In this document: positions 1-6,824 of the stretch, piece after piece
How positions within the stretch are numbered: position 1 is the first letter of the stretch
Layout: each line of letters starts with the position of its first letter
From: JBAYJS01 sp041664985
GTDB lineage: Bacteria > Patescibacteriota > Patescibacteriia > Buchananbacterales > UBA6539
DNA length: 16,921 nucleotides
Reading direction: 5' to 3'
Assembly: GCA_041664985.1 (NCBI GenBank)
Contig: JBAYJS010000022.1
Span: forward strand, 1 to 16,921
The notes under the pieces: model-generated
Seen by the model: only the letters and a program-made list of their open reading frames with translations
What the model was told of the DNA's origin: nothing
Database searches by the model: none
Program-made: the position numbers and the translations under genes

Positions 1-555
1 CAAATCGGTAAATTCTTTTTCTCTGGTATCGCTGTAAATTGGATTATTAACTATCACCACGGCATTTTTTCCTTTTAGATTTTGGCCGGTAAAAAGCAAA
101 GACTCGTTTATCGCTTGCATCAAAGGCGGAATAATGCCGGGCTTGCCGGCTAAAAATTTCTTTTTATTTTCCGGATGAAAACCGTCAACATCTTTTTTGG
201 GCGAAATGCGGTTGATAATTTTTTGAGTGTCGAATTTTTCGGGAATCGGCAGCTGAACAATGATGCCATCAACGGTTGGATCGTTATTTAAAAAATCAAT
301 CATTTCCAAAATTTCTTTTTCGGTAATATGAGGAAAATATTTATTGCTGCAAAGGTAGCTGTGGAATTCAATGCCGATTTTTTGGCTGGCTTTTTGTTTG
401 TTTCGAACGTAAAGCTCGGATGCCGAATCATTGCCAATCAAAATCACCGCCAAACCCGGTGCTCGTTTAAGCTGGCTGATTTTACTTTTTAAATCCAGTA
501 ATATTTTATCGGCAATTTCTTTGCCGTCAATAATTTTTGCAGTTGGTTTTGGCAT
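1..555 (-). CDS. folD: FolD-like methylenetetrahydrofolate dehydrogenase/cyclohydrolase (3' end outside window)
   Basis: The first 185 codons are visible, starting at the ATG at 555-553; the frame runs off the left edge without a stop. FolD interconverts methylene-, methenyl- and formyl-tetrahydrofolate in the cytoplasm. Family marks are LAVILIGNDSASELYVRNKQKA (about residues 35-56, with the Tyr and Lys of the active site), VQLPIP (100-105) and KDVDGFHP (121-128). After that it diverges. The usual PCTPxG segment reads IIPPLMQA (141-148), and the usual GRSxxVGxP segment of the dinucleotide site reads VNNPIYSDTREK (169-180). The folate half is therefore family-like while the NADP half looks unusual. 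The gene lies downstream of glyA on the same strand, which fits one-carbon metabolism since SHMT makes methylene-THF. No clear SD or promoter was found before it. Confidence 0.88.
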   Translation of the reverse strand, partial: MPKPTAKIIDGKEIADKILLDLKSKISQLKRAPGLAVILIGNDSASELYVRNKQKASQKIGIEFHSYLCSNKYFPHITEKEILEMIDFLNNDPTVDGIIVQLPIPEKFDTQKIINRISPKKDVDGFHPENKKKFLAGKPGIIPPLMQAINESLLFTGQNLKGKNAVVIVNNPIYSDTREKEFTDL

Positions 556-673
556 CTCAATAATTTTCAATTTATAATTTTTAATTTTCAATTAATTTAC
601 AATGAATTAATTTTCAATTCGGTTAATTAAAAATTTAAAATCCAATGAAAATTGTAAATTGAAAATTGATAAT
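556..673. repeat. AT-rich spacer with repeated AATTTTCAATT-type words
   Basis: This spacer between glyA and folD is almost pure A/T. It contains several direct and inverted copies of words such as ATTTTCAATT and AATTGAAAATT, so it can fold into several weak hairpins. I see no gene in it. It may act as a weak terminator or spacer, but I cannot assign a function. Confidence 0.5.
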
Positions 674-1927
674 TTAGATTGTCATGCCCGGATAGGTCGG
701 AAATTGCTTGGTCAGTTCGGCAACCGTTGATTTGAGCTCGGCTTTGAATTTTTGGTCATTAATATTTTTCAAAACCTTGGCAATAATTTTTCCAATAATT
801 ACCATTTGCTCTTCTTTCATGCTTCTAGTGGTAATGGCTGGCGTGCCTAAGCGAATGCCGGTTGGTTCAAAAGCCGAACCGGTGTCATAAGGTACGGTAT
901 TTCGATTGGTGTAAATTCCGCCTTCAGCCAAAGCTTCTGAGCCCGTTCGGCCGGTCAAACCAAGCGGTGCGCATTTGATTAACATTAAATGATTGTCAGT
1001 TCCGCCCGAAACCAATTCAAGGCCTTCACCCAGCAAAGTCTCGGCTAATTTTTTGGCATTTTTAACAATTTGATGACCGTATTCTTTAAATTCCGGTTTC
1101 ATCGCTTCGGCAAAACAAACCGCTTTGGCGGCAATCATATTTTCAATCGGACCGCCTTGGGTACCGGGAAAAATCGCTTTATCAATTGCTTTGGCGTACT
1201 TCTCTTGGCATAAAATTACGGCACTCCTTGGCCCGCGTAAAGTTTTATGAGTGGTAGTCATGACAAAATCAGCATAAGGAAAAGGCTGGGGATGATCGCC
1301 CGAAAGACATAAACCGACGAAATGAGAAATATCAGCCAAAAGCAAAGCGCCAACTTCATCGGCGATTTTTTTGAAGGCGGCAAAATCAAAAATTCTTGGA
1401 TAAGCCGTGGCACCGGTGACAATCATTTTTGGTTTTTCTTTGAGCACCATTTCTCGGATTTCATTCAGGTCGATTAGCTCGGTATCTTTTCTGACGCCGT
1501 ACTGGACAAAATTATAAAGCTGGCCGGAAAGATTAACGGGATGGCCGTGAGTCAAATGACCGCCTTGATCAAGTTTCATGCCCATGACTTTATCGCCCGG
1601 CTTTAAAGAAGATAAATAAATTGCCAAGTTTGCCGGACTGCCGGCATTGGGTTGAACATTGGCATGATCGGCGCCAAACAAAGTTTTTGCCCGGTCAATG
1701 GCGAGCTGTTCAATTTGATCAATATAAAGATTTCCGGTGTAATAGCGTTTATTGGGATAACCCTCAGCGTATTTATTGGACAAAACCGTGCCCATGGCTT
1801 CCAAAACCGGCACTGAAGCGTGGTTTTCGGACGGAATCATGACTAAGCCGTCTTGTTGTCTTTTGATTTCCAAAGCAATCAAGTCGGCAATTTGCGGGTC
1901 TTGGGTTCTTAATTGTTCGTATTTCAT
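674..1927 (-). CDS. glyA: Serine hydroxymethyltransferase
   Basis: SHMT is a PLP enzyme that converts serine plus tetrahydrofolate to glycine plus methylene-THF in the cytoplasm. The 417-residue length is normal for a full bacterial enzyme. Visible marks are IPSENHAS (31-38), NKYAEGYPNKRYYTGN (51-66), a Gly/His-rich PLP region with GGHLTHGHP (122-130), LADISHFVGL (197-206), the PLP-lysine motif TTTHKTLRGPR with Lys at about 228, and GTPAITTR near the C-terminus. The ATG at 1927 begins the conserved N-terminal segment, and no SD precedes it. A promoter about 40-65 bp upstream (1965-1993) gives a leader of about 30 nt. The gene is followed on the same strand by folD, its metabolic partner. The sequence looks intact. 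Confidence 0.97.
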   Translation of the reverse strand: MKYEQLRTQDPQIADLIALEIKRQQDGLVMIPSENHASVPVLEAMGTVLSNKYAEGYPNKRYYTGNLYIDQIEQLAIDRAKTLFGADHANVQPNAGSPANLAIYLSSLKPGDKVMGMKLDQGGHLTHGHPVNLSGQLYNFVQYGVRKDTELIDLNEIREMVLKEKPKMIVTGATAYPRIFDFAAFKKIADEVGALLLADISHFVGLCLSGDHPQPFPYADFVMTTTHKTLRGPRSAVILCQEKYAKAIDKAIFPGTQGGPIENMIAAKAVCFAEAMKPEFKEYGHQIVKNAKKLAETLLGEGLELVSGGTDNHLMLIKCAPLGLTGRTGSEALAEGGIYTNRNTVPYDTGSAFEPTGIRLGTPAITTRSMKEEQMVIIGKIIAKVLKNINDQKFKAELKSTVAELTKQFPTYPGMTI

Positions 1928-1964
1928 ATTTTTTTGCTAAATTAAGCTTTAGGAAACTAGGTTA

Positions 1965-1993
1965 ATTTTAACAGATAAAAAATCGCCTGTAAA
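1965..1993 (-). promoter_or_regulatory. Promoter of glyA
   Basis: On the minus strand a -35 box TTTACA (1988-1993) is followed by a 17-nt spacer and a -10 box TAAAAT (1965-1970), with a TG just upstream of the -10 (extended -10 type). Predicted transcription start is near 1958, about 30 nt before the glyA ATG. Confidence 0.7.
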
Positions 1994-2072
1994 ACAAGCG
2001 CTTTTTAGGGTTTGAGTACTTATTATTTAAATTCCAATGATTCGTAGATCATATTTGTAGAAAAATTATTTT

Positions 2073-2101
2073 CCGCCAGAGGCGGACCCGCCTTTGGCGG
2101 G
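2073..2101. repeat. Tandem GC-rich palindromes (CCGCC-AGA-GGCGG and CCCGCCTTTGGCGGG)
   Basis: Two adjacent small palindromes stand out in AT-rich intergenic DNA between glyA and the Nudix-like gene: CCGCCAGAGGCGG (2073-2085) and CCCGCCTTTGGCGGG (2087-2101). They can also pair with each other to make a longer hairpin. The second 15-mer recurs inside the T-box leader (14335-14349), so this is likely an interspersed palindromic repeat of this genome. It has no T-tract, so it is not a typical intrinsic terminator. Confidence 0.75.
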
Positions 2102-2121
2102 GAGTTCTAGCGATTCATAAA

Positions 2122-2523
2122 TCATAATTTTTTATACTCCTCAATGATTGGTTTAATATTTGGCGCGACATCAGCCGGTAAATTATCAATATCGTGCCAA
2201 GCATATTCTTTAATATATTTGGCTGGTGCAATTTCTTGAGTTTTGGTTTTGGCTAAGTAATGAAATAATAAAATAGTTTCATCGGCTTGCCAAATTACCA
2301 TTGGGTTTAGGGCTTTGATGATTTCCACTTCAAGCCCCATTTCTTCTTTTACTTTAATGGCTGCCCAAGTTTCCAAACTGCCACTAGCTTCAGTCACATC
2401 GCCGCCGGGAAATTTCCAAATCGGTTTTTCGCCGTGTTTATTCAAAAGCACTTTATTATTTTCAATAATAACCGGTCCGCAGACGATAACGACGTTATTG
2501 AAATGAAAGTTGTTGCTACTCAT
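2122..2523 (-). CDS. Nudix-family protein with degenerate Nudix box
   Basis: A 133-residue protein with the small Nudix fold layout: an N-terminal strand (NNVVIVCGPVII), a WKFPGG turn (36-41), then the Nudix helix ending VKEEMGL. Nudix enzymes cleave nucleoside diphosphates linked to other groups using a REUXEE helix to bind Mg. Here the two glutamates before the final Gly are present, but the preceding Arg-Glu of the consensus is Ile-Lys, and the spacing to the first Gly-Gly is one residue longer than usual. It may be weakly active, have changed specificity, or be a binding protein. It is expressed from its own promoter with a leader of about 14 nt and no SD. Substrate unknown. Confidence 0.85.
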   Translation of the reverse strand: MSSNNFHFNNVVIVCGPVIIENNKVLLNKHGEKPIWKFPGGDVTEASGSLETWAAIKVKEEMGLEVEIIKALNPMVIWQADETILLFHYLAKTKTQEIAPAKYIKEYAWHDIDNLPADVAPNIKPIIEEYKKL

Positions 2524-2543
2524 ATATTTTGGCTTATATCTAT

Positions 2544-2572
2544 ATTATATCTTTTGTTTTTAAGATTGACAA
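2544..2572 (-). promoter_or_regulatory. Promoter of the degenerate Nudix gene
   Basis: On the minus strand TTGTCA (2567-2572), a 17-nt spacer, and a perfect TATAAT (2544-2549). The predicted start lies near 2537, leaving only about 14 nt before the ATG at 2523. Confidence 0.75.
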
Positions 2573-2609
2573 ATGGGTTTTTTATTAATTTTGGCTGTGG
2601 ATGAATGGT

Positions 2610-2638
2610 TTGACAAACTAATTAAAAAGTGGCATGCT
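2610..2638 (+). promoter_or_regulatory. Promoter of the Cys-rich orphan gene
   Basis: TTGACA (2610-2615), a 17-nt spacer, then CATGCT (2633-2638) with an upstream TG (2630-2631), so an extended -10 type. The -10 box itself is a moderate match. Predicted start is near 2645, giving a leader of about 115 nt to the ATG at 2759. An earlier TTGACA at 2566-2571 has no good -10 partner. Confidence 0.5.
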
Positions 2639-2644
2639 AATAAG

Positions 2645-2758
2645 TACGCTTTTGCTGTCAGCGTTAAAGAAAAGGAGGAAAGACAGCTTCAGAATTGTTG
2701 TTTTCAGGTAACCAAAAGCGCGGTCGCTTAGGCGACCAAAACAAAGGCAGAAGACGAA
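2645..2758 (+). promoter_or_regulatory. Structured leader with an orphan Shine-Dalgarno in a hairpin loop
   Basis: Two hairpins are visible upstream of the Cys-rich gene. The first pairs GCTGTC (2654-2659) with GACAGC (2682-2687) and presents a purine-rich loop that contains GGAGG (2674-2678). No ATG or GTG lies at a usable distance after that SD. The second is a perfect 6-bp hairpin GGTCGC/GCGACC with a four-base loop (2722-2737). The true start at 2759 has only a weak purine stretch before it. This could be a regulatory leader; no known riboswitch class was recognised. Confidence 0.4.
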
Positions 2759-3316
2759 ATGAACGGAAAAAGAAGTAGGAGTGACCCTCGGCATATACGT
2801 GCTGTGGCTCATGGTATCGTTTTTCCGCTAGACCTTTGCACCTCATCGTGCAATGGCTGTCGCGGAACCATCTATTGTATCGGCGGTAAGGCCGTAGCCT
2901 GTAGCCCGGCTGACGGTGAAACCATTGGTCCTCGGATCAAATTCCCGAACCACCTGGATGTCGAGCTTAATCAGCTTCCGTGCTGGCAGTGCCAACCCGG
3001 TGAAAAAGCGGTTCGAATCAGCTTTGCCTCGGGTGGCTCCAAAACCTACCGGCAAGCTGATTTGTCAGTTCACGTCCAGGGTTTAATGCTTGGCAGCCAC
3101 AGTTCTGTCACCATCAACACGATGTTGTTACAGAGACAGCCGGCTTGTCTTCATTGCCAGGGAGAAGTGGATTTGACCGGAGGCAAAATGCCAGTCACGG
3201 CTGGCAAAAAGGGTCTGCTCTGCGACACCGATTGTGAAGCCGCGTTTTTGGCGGCTAACCCTAACTGGCAAAAGCTCGTGGAAAAGTGGCGACATCCGTT
3301 GTGCGCCACAGCCTAG
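2759..3316 (+). CDS. Cys-rich protein of unknown function (probable zinc-binding)
   Basis: I do not recognise this 185-residue protein. It has twelve cysteines, many in metal-site spacing: C27-x3-C31-x2-C34, C40, C48, C75-x2-C78, C130-x2-C133, C155-x3-C159 and C182. The pattern CxxC around 75-78 and 130-133, plus a last CDTDC pair, suggests two or more zinc-ribbon-like modules. There is no signal peptide or membrane segment, so it is probably cytoplasmic. It is a single-gene unit with its own promoter, a structured leader, and two terminators downstream. Its base composition is clearly GC-richer than the flanking housekeeping genes. The coding assignment rests on an uninterrupted frame, sensible cysteine pairing and flanking signals; function is unknown. 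Confidence 0.75.
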   Translation: MNGKRSRSDPRHIRAVAHGIVFPLDLCTSSCNGCRGTIYCIGGKAVACSPADGETIGPRIKFPNHLDVELNQLPCWQCQPGEKAVRISFASGGSKTYRQADLSVHVQGLMLGSHSSVTINTMLLQRQPACLHCQGEVDLTGGKMPVTAGKKGLLCDTDCEAAFLAANPNWQKLVEKWRHPLCATA

Positions 3317-3330
3317 TCATTTTACGGGCA

Positions 3331-3356
3331 CCGAGCCCAACTAGCTAGGGGCTTGG
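3331..3356 (+). other. Hairpin in the 3' untranslated region
   Basis: CCGAGCCC (3331-3338) can pair with GGGCTTGG (3349-3356), 8 bp with one G-U pair and a 10-nt loop, 15 nt after the stop of the Cys-rich gene. It has no T-tract. It may protect the mRNA 3' end. Confidence 0.4.
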
Positions 3357-3375
3357 CGCTCCGATCTTTAGTGAC

Positions 3376-3414
3376 GTGGTCTGACTATTCAAAAGTTGGA
3401 CCACATTTCTTTTT
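3376..3414 (+). terminator. Intrinsic terminator after the Cys-rich gene
   Basis: An 11-bp stem (3376-3386 with 3394-3404, two wobble pairs in the middle) closes a 7-nt loop and is followed by the T-rich run ATTTCTTTTT. Confidence 0.7.
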
Positions 3415-3433
3415 GAGTTTTAAAATAATTTTG

Positions 3434-3454
3434 CCACCCAAAAGGGTGGTTTTT
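3434..3454 (+). terminator. Second intrinsic terminator
   Basis: CCACCC, loop AAAA, GGGTGG, then TTTTT. It is a compact canonical terminator 20 bp after the first one, insulating the PEPCK-like gene downstream. Confidence 0.8.
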
Positions 3455-3479
3455 AGTTTAATAAACTATTTAGGTTGGG

Positions 3480-3509
3480 TTGACAAATGACTCGGTTTTA
3501 ATTTAAGAT
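3480..3509 (+). promoter_or_regulatory. Promoter of the PEPCK-like gene
   Basis: TTGACA (3480-3485), an 18-nt spacer and TAAGAT (3504-3509); an overlapping GATAAT is an alternative -10. The roughly 50-nt leader contains a small hairpin (CTGCAA/TTGCAG, about 3519-3536). Confidence 0.65.
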
Positions 3510-3553
3510 AATACGAAGCTGCAAGCAGTTTTGCAGTTCAAACCGAAGAGACA

Positions 3554-3571
3554 ACGGAGGTTTCTATCATG
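3554..3571 (+). promoter_or_regulatory. Strong ribosome binding site of the PEPCK-like gene
   Basis: ACGGAGG lies 8 nt before the ATG at 3569. It fixes the start and contrasts with most genes in this window, which lack an SD. Confidence 0.8.
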
Positions 3572-5164
3572 TCCTTTGACCCAAGCCAATTCCTGAACAC
3601 TGCCGAAGCTATTTACCTAAAAGCAAAGGCAGACGGCCGACTTTTGGCCAATCCCGATCGCGACCGTTTGGTATCCCTGGTTTCTGAAGAACCCGGCGTA
3701 ACCGTTTCGGCTTATGGCAGCTTTTGCGTCGACTCCGAGCCCAATTCCCGGGCCGCTGCGTTTACGCAAAACAACATTGACCATGAGTTTGGTCCGATGG
3801 AAACGGCGCTTTTGTCCGAATGTGAAGCGGTACTGGCCGGACAGCAGCTGGCTTGCTTGGATTTGCAAGTTGGCAGCGTGGTGCCCAAGACCGTGCGCGT
3901 GATCGTGCCGCGGCGGTACATTCATCTGCTTTTGGCCGGTGAAAACCAATTTGGCCGGGTGGTCAAAGACGTTGACGTACCGACGTACTATGTGGTGTTC
4001 TTTTTTGACGACGCGTTTGAAGCCAACCAAGGCAAGCCGCTGTCTCAGAAGGACATCACTATCCGTTTAGCTTTTCTGCCCGATGGGCGGATGGTCAAAA
4101 TCGTTCGCAACAGCAATTACTTCGGGGAACTGAAGAAGGGTGTGTTTGCGGCCGAAGACTACGCGGCCAAAACCCAGCATGGCGGAATCTTTCTGCACGC
4201 CGGTTGCCGTTCGGACTTTTTGCAGCAAGCTCATGGCCCGTACCGCCAGGTTGTCACTTTGCTGGCCGCTTTGTCGGCCAACGGCAAGACCTCAACGACC
4301 TGTCGGGTTTTGGCCAACAAGCGCGATGAAGAGTCCTGGTTGGTGCAGGATGACGGTGGCACTTTGATGCCGGATGGATCGTTTTACGGTTTTGAGCAAG
4401 GCGGAATCTTTGTCAAAACCGAGGATCTCAATCCTCATAGCCAGGTTGAAACGTACTATGGCGCTTTGCGGCCCGATACGATTTTTGAAAACGTGATGTT
4501 GCGGCCGGACGGGCGGCTTGATTTTTACAGCGCCCAAAAGACCAGTAACGGCCGGGCGATCATTCCCCGTCGGGACTTCATGCACACGAGCCAAAGCATC
4601 AAAGTCGACCATGTCGACAATCTGGTTTTGATTACTCGCGGGCCGACCATTCCGGCAATCTGTCGGTTGACCAAAGCTCAGGCTGCCGCCTATATGTGTC
4701 TGGGCCAGGCCATGCAGTCTTCAGCCGGCGATCCCAGCCGGGCGGGTAAACTCATCACTGAGTTTTTCTACGATCCGTTTGCGGTTGGTAGCCACGCCGA
4801 GCACGCCAACATTTTCTATCGGATTATCAGTGGGATACCTGGTTTACGGTGCTTTCTGATCAACACCGGCGGCATTGGTGAGGGTGATCGTTACCGCGAC
4901 ATCGGACTGAACGACACGATGGGTATTTTGGACTCGCTGTTGCGCGGTGGGCTGGAAGATTGGGAGCTCAACCAGGCCGTTGGTTTGGAAGTGCCTTTGG
5001 CCATTCGGACGGTTGACTCGGCCCTGTTGCACCCGGAGGAGTGCTACGTTCCGGCTGAGTTTGCCCAGCGCCAACAAGCGCTCAACCAGCTTAGAGCCGA
5101 GACCATCGCCGGCATCGGACCTGACTTGGATCCGGAAATTGCCAGCGTTTTCTTGCTGGACTAG
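3569..5164 (+). CDS. ATP-type PEP carboxykinase-like protein with altered P-loop
   Basis: 531 residues, about the length of ATP-dependent PEP carboxykinase (oxaloacetate + ATP to PEP + CO2 + ADP). Landmarks occur in the family order: YFGELKKGVF (184-193, cf. the family's EMKKG with its metal-site Lys), LHAG with His210 (cf. HCSAN), ALSANGKTST (234-243) at the P-loop, QDDGG (260-264, cf. GDDEHGW), FEQGGIFVK (275-283, cf. FEGGCYAK), ENV (307-309), NGRAIIP (327-333, cf. NTRAAYP) and INTGG (431-435, cf. NTGW). The P-loop keeps Gly-Lys-Thr but replaces the leading Gly of GLSGTGKT with Ala and changes SGT to SAN; the RSPKDKF segment is not recognisable. It is therefore a divergent family member, perhaps with a different substrate or no catalysis. 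It is a single-gene unit with strong SD, own promoter and terminator, and GC-rich codon use (about 60% GC in 3841-3900, against about 35% in a typical neighbour stretch). Confidence 0.85.
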   Translation: MSFDPSQFLNTAEAIYLKAKADGRLLANPDRDRLVSLVSEEPGVTVSAYGSFCVDSEPNSRAAAFTQNNIDHEFGPMETALLSECEAVLAGQQLACLDLQVGSVVPKTVRVIVPRRYIHLLLAGENQFGRVVKDVDVPTYYVVFFFDDAFEANQGKPLSQKDITIRLAFLPDGRMVKIVRNSNYFGELKKGVFAAEDYAAKTQHGGIFLHAGCRSDFLQQAHGPYRQVVTLLAALSANGKTSTTCRVLANKRDEESWLVQDDGGTLMPDGSFYGFEQGGIFVKTEDLNPHSQVETYYGALRPDTIFENVMLRPDGRLDFYSAQKTSNGRAIIPRRDFMHTSQSIKVDHVDNLVLITRGPTIPAICRLTKAQAAAYMCLGQAMQSSAGDPSRAGKLITEFFYDPFAVGSHAEHANIFYRIISGIPGLRCFLINTGGIGEGDRYRDIGLNDTMGILDSLLRGGLEDWELNQAVGLEVPLAIRTVDSALLHPEECYVPAEFAQRQQALNQLRAETIAGIGPDLDPEIASVFLLD

Positions 5165-5174
5165 GGAAACCAAA

Positions 5175-5214
5175 AAGGCTGATTCTGTAATTAAGAACCA
5201 GCCTTATTTTTTTT
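5175..5214. terminator. Bidirectional terminator between the PEPCK-like gene and elp3
   Basis: AAGGCTG (5175-5181) pairs with CAGCCTT (5199-5205), with further TTCT/AAGAA pairing inside. T8 follows on the plus strand, and the A-run before it gives a U-run on the minus strand. It serves the two convergent genes. Confidence 0.85.
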
Positions 5215-5216
5215 GT

Positions 5217-6806
5217 TTAGAAAGTCTTGGTCAGGTAAGTACCTTCAGTTTTATAATCAAGTTTTTGGTAATATTGTCTCACGCCAATGCCAGAAATCAC
5301 GGCAATTTTTTTAAAGTTTTGTTGTTTAGCAATCATTTCAGCTTTGGCTAATAATTTTTTGCCAAACCCCAAATGTTGGACTTTGCCGGTTTGGCCAAGC
5401 GGCGCAATTTGGCCGAAAGTATGCAACTCACGAATGATTGCGGCATTTTTTAATTCAGTAAAAAGCTGATAAAGTTTTTGGGAATTTTGATCCGGTTTTG
5501 AATCAGTCGGCAGTCTCAGCCGTAAAAAAGCAAAAAGAATTTTTTGATCCGGCGATTCATAACTTAAAAAATATTCCATTCCGCCCGAGGCCTGATATTT
5601 TTTGATAAACAATTTGGCTTTTTTAATTTTTAAGTTTAAACCTTCAACCTGATGGCCGGCTTCGCGACAGCGAATGCATTGGCAGCCTTTAAATTCGTCA
5701 GTAATCAGTTGTCTGAGGTTGGTGATTTTATTGCCGGCAATGATGCTCTCGGCGGGAATGTCGCGGATTAAGCGAGTGATTCGGACGTATTTGGGCACTA
5801 ATTTTTTTATTTTAAGCAAAAGACTTTTCAGTTGCTGATCCGAGTAAGGTTTAAATTTACCCTGTTGGTGCCAACGGTACAAAATCGAATCTTTAGTAAC
5901 GACGCAAGGATAAATTTTCAAAAGATCCGGTTGAAATTTTGAATCGGAAAATATAGTTTTAAACATTTGCAAATCTTTAGTTGGATTGGAGCCGGGTAAA
6001 TTAGGCATGAGATGGTACATGATTTTGAAACCGGCTTGCTTGAGCAGTTTGGTTGCCAAAATGGTTTGTTTGACAGTCTGGCCTCTTTTGTTTAGTTTTA
6101 AGATAGGGTCGTAAATTGTTTGGACGCCAAGCTCGACTCGGGTGCAACCTAAATCCCGCATTCGTTTGATTTCACTTGGCGTAATTAAATCCGGCCGGGT
6201 TTCCAAAGTTAAACCAACACAACGATGGCTGGCAGTTTCATTTATTTTTTGCGCTCTTGGTAAATCTTTGGCCGTTTTTGAATTTAAAGCGTCAAAGCAA
6301 CGCTTGATAAACCAAGTTTGGTAACTTTTTGGGTAAGCGCTCCAACTGCCGCCTAAAACAATCAGTTCGATTTTGTCGGTTTTGTGGCCGTTGATTTTTA
6401 AAGCGTCGAGTCTGACCTTTGTTTGGACAAAAGGATCAAACTTGGTGAGAAACGCTCTGGCCGCGGCCGGTTCATTTTTTAAATAACTTTTGGGCATGCC
6501 TTTTTGACTGGGACAATAAATGCATTTGCCAGGACACGGATAAGGCTTGGTCAAAACCGTAATCACGGCCACGCCCGAAAGAGTTCTGATTTCCCGCTTG
6601 CACAAAAGTCTCTGTAAATTTTTATTAGGTTTAATTATTTTTTTACTCAGTAAGGAATTATAAATTCTCAATAAATCAGAACTTAGGGGAGAATTGATTT
6701 TTTGTTGGTTGGCTAATTGTTTTTTAAGCTTAACCAAATCTAACCGAGTTTTAATTTCGGCTTGGGCTAAAGATTTTACAATAGTGATTAATTTTTTATT
6801 TTCCAT
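5217..6806 (-). CDS. elp3: Elp3-type tRNA uridine-34 modification enzyme (radical SAM plus acetyltransferase)
   Basis: 529 residues, typical of stand-alone prokaryotic Elp3. Elp3 joins an acetyl-CoA-derived group to wobble uridine 34 of tRNAs to start cm5U-type modification. The radical SAM cluster motif is CPGKCIYC (C91, C95, C98). Family blocks follow: IVLGGSWSAYP (149-159), HRCVGLTLETRPD (194-206), ELGVQTIYD (225-233) and YHLMPNLPGS (264-273). The Cys cluster GCQCIRC lies at 374-380. The C-terminal GNAT domain is complete: IIRELHTFGQIAPLG (457-471), the acetyl-CoA loop QHLGFGKKLL (477-486) and SGIGVRQYYQKLDY (505-518). It starts at the ATG at 6806, with no SD. It is transcribed divergently from a Trm9-like methyltransferase that could act on its product. 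Confidence 0.95.
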   Translation of the reverse strand: MENKKLITIVKSLAQAEIKTRLDLVKLKKQLANQQKINSPLSSDLLRIYNSLLSKKIIKPNKNLQRLLCKREIRTLSGVAVITVLTKPYPCPGKCIYCPSQKGMPKSYLKNEPAAARAFLTKFDPFVQTKVRLDALKINGHKTDKIELIVLGGSWSAYPKSYQTWFIKRCFDALNSKTAKDLPRAQKINETASHRCVGLTLETRPDLITPSEIKRMRDLGCTRVELGVQTIYDPILKLNKRGQTVKQTILATKLLKQAGFKIMYHLMPNLPGSNPTKDLQMFKTIFSDSKFQPDLLKIYPCVVTKDSILYRWHQQGKFKPYSDQQLKSLLLKIKKLVPKYVRITRLIRDIPAESIIAGNKITNLRQLITDEFKGCQCIRCREAGHQVEGLNLKIKKAKLFIKKYQASGGMEYFLSYESPDQKILFAFLRLRLPTDSKPDQNSQKLYQLFTELKNAAIIRELHTFGQIAPLGQTGKVQHLGFGKKLLAKAEMIAKQQNFKKIAVISGIGVRQYYQKLDYKTEGTYLTKTF

Positions 6807-6824
6807 ACTTTACTTTAATTAATA

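Noticed and set aside
2566..2571. TTGACA on the plus strand as a second promoter for the Cys-rich gene
   Set aside because: No reasonable -10 box is found 16-18 bp downstream; the site is better explained as the complement of the -35 region of the minus-strand Nudix promoter.
2635..2712. Short frame MLISTLLLSALKK... upstream of the Cys-rich gene
   Set aside because: Its ATG lies within the predicted -10 box, so it would not be transcribed from that promoter, and it has no SD before it.
3617..4612. Antisense frames within the PEPCK-like gene
   Set aside because: They are shadows caused by the GC-rich codon use; no ribosome binding sites and no recognisable motifs.
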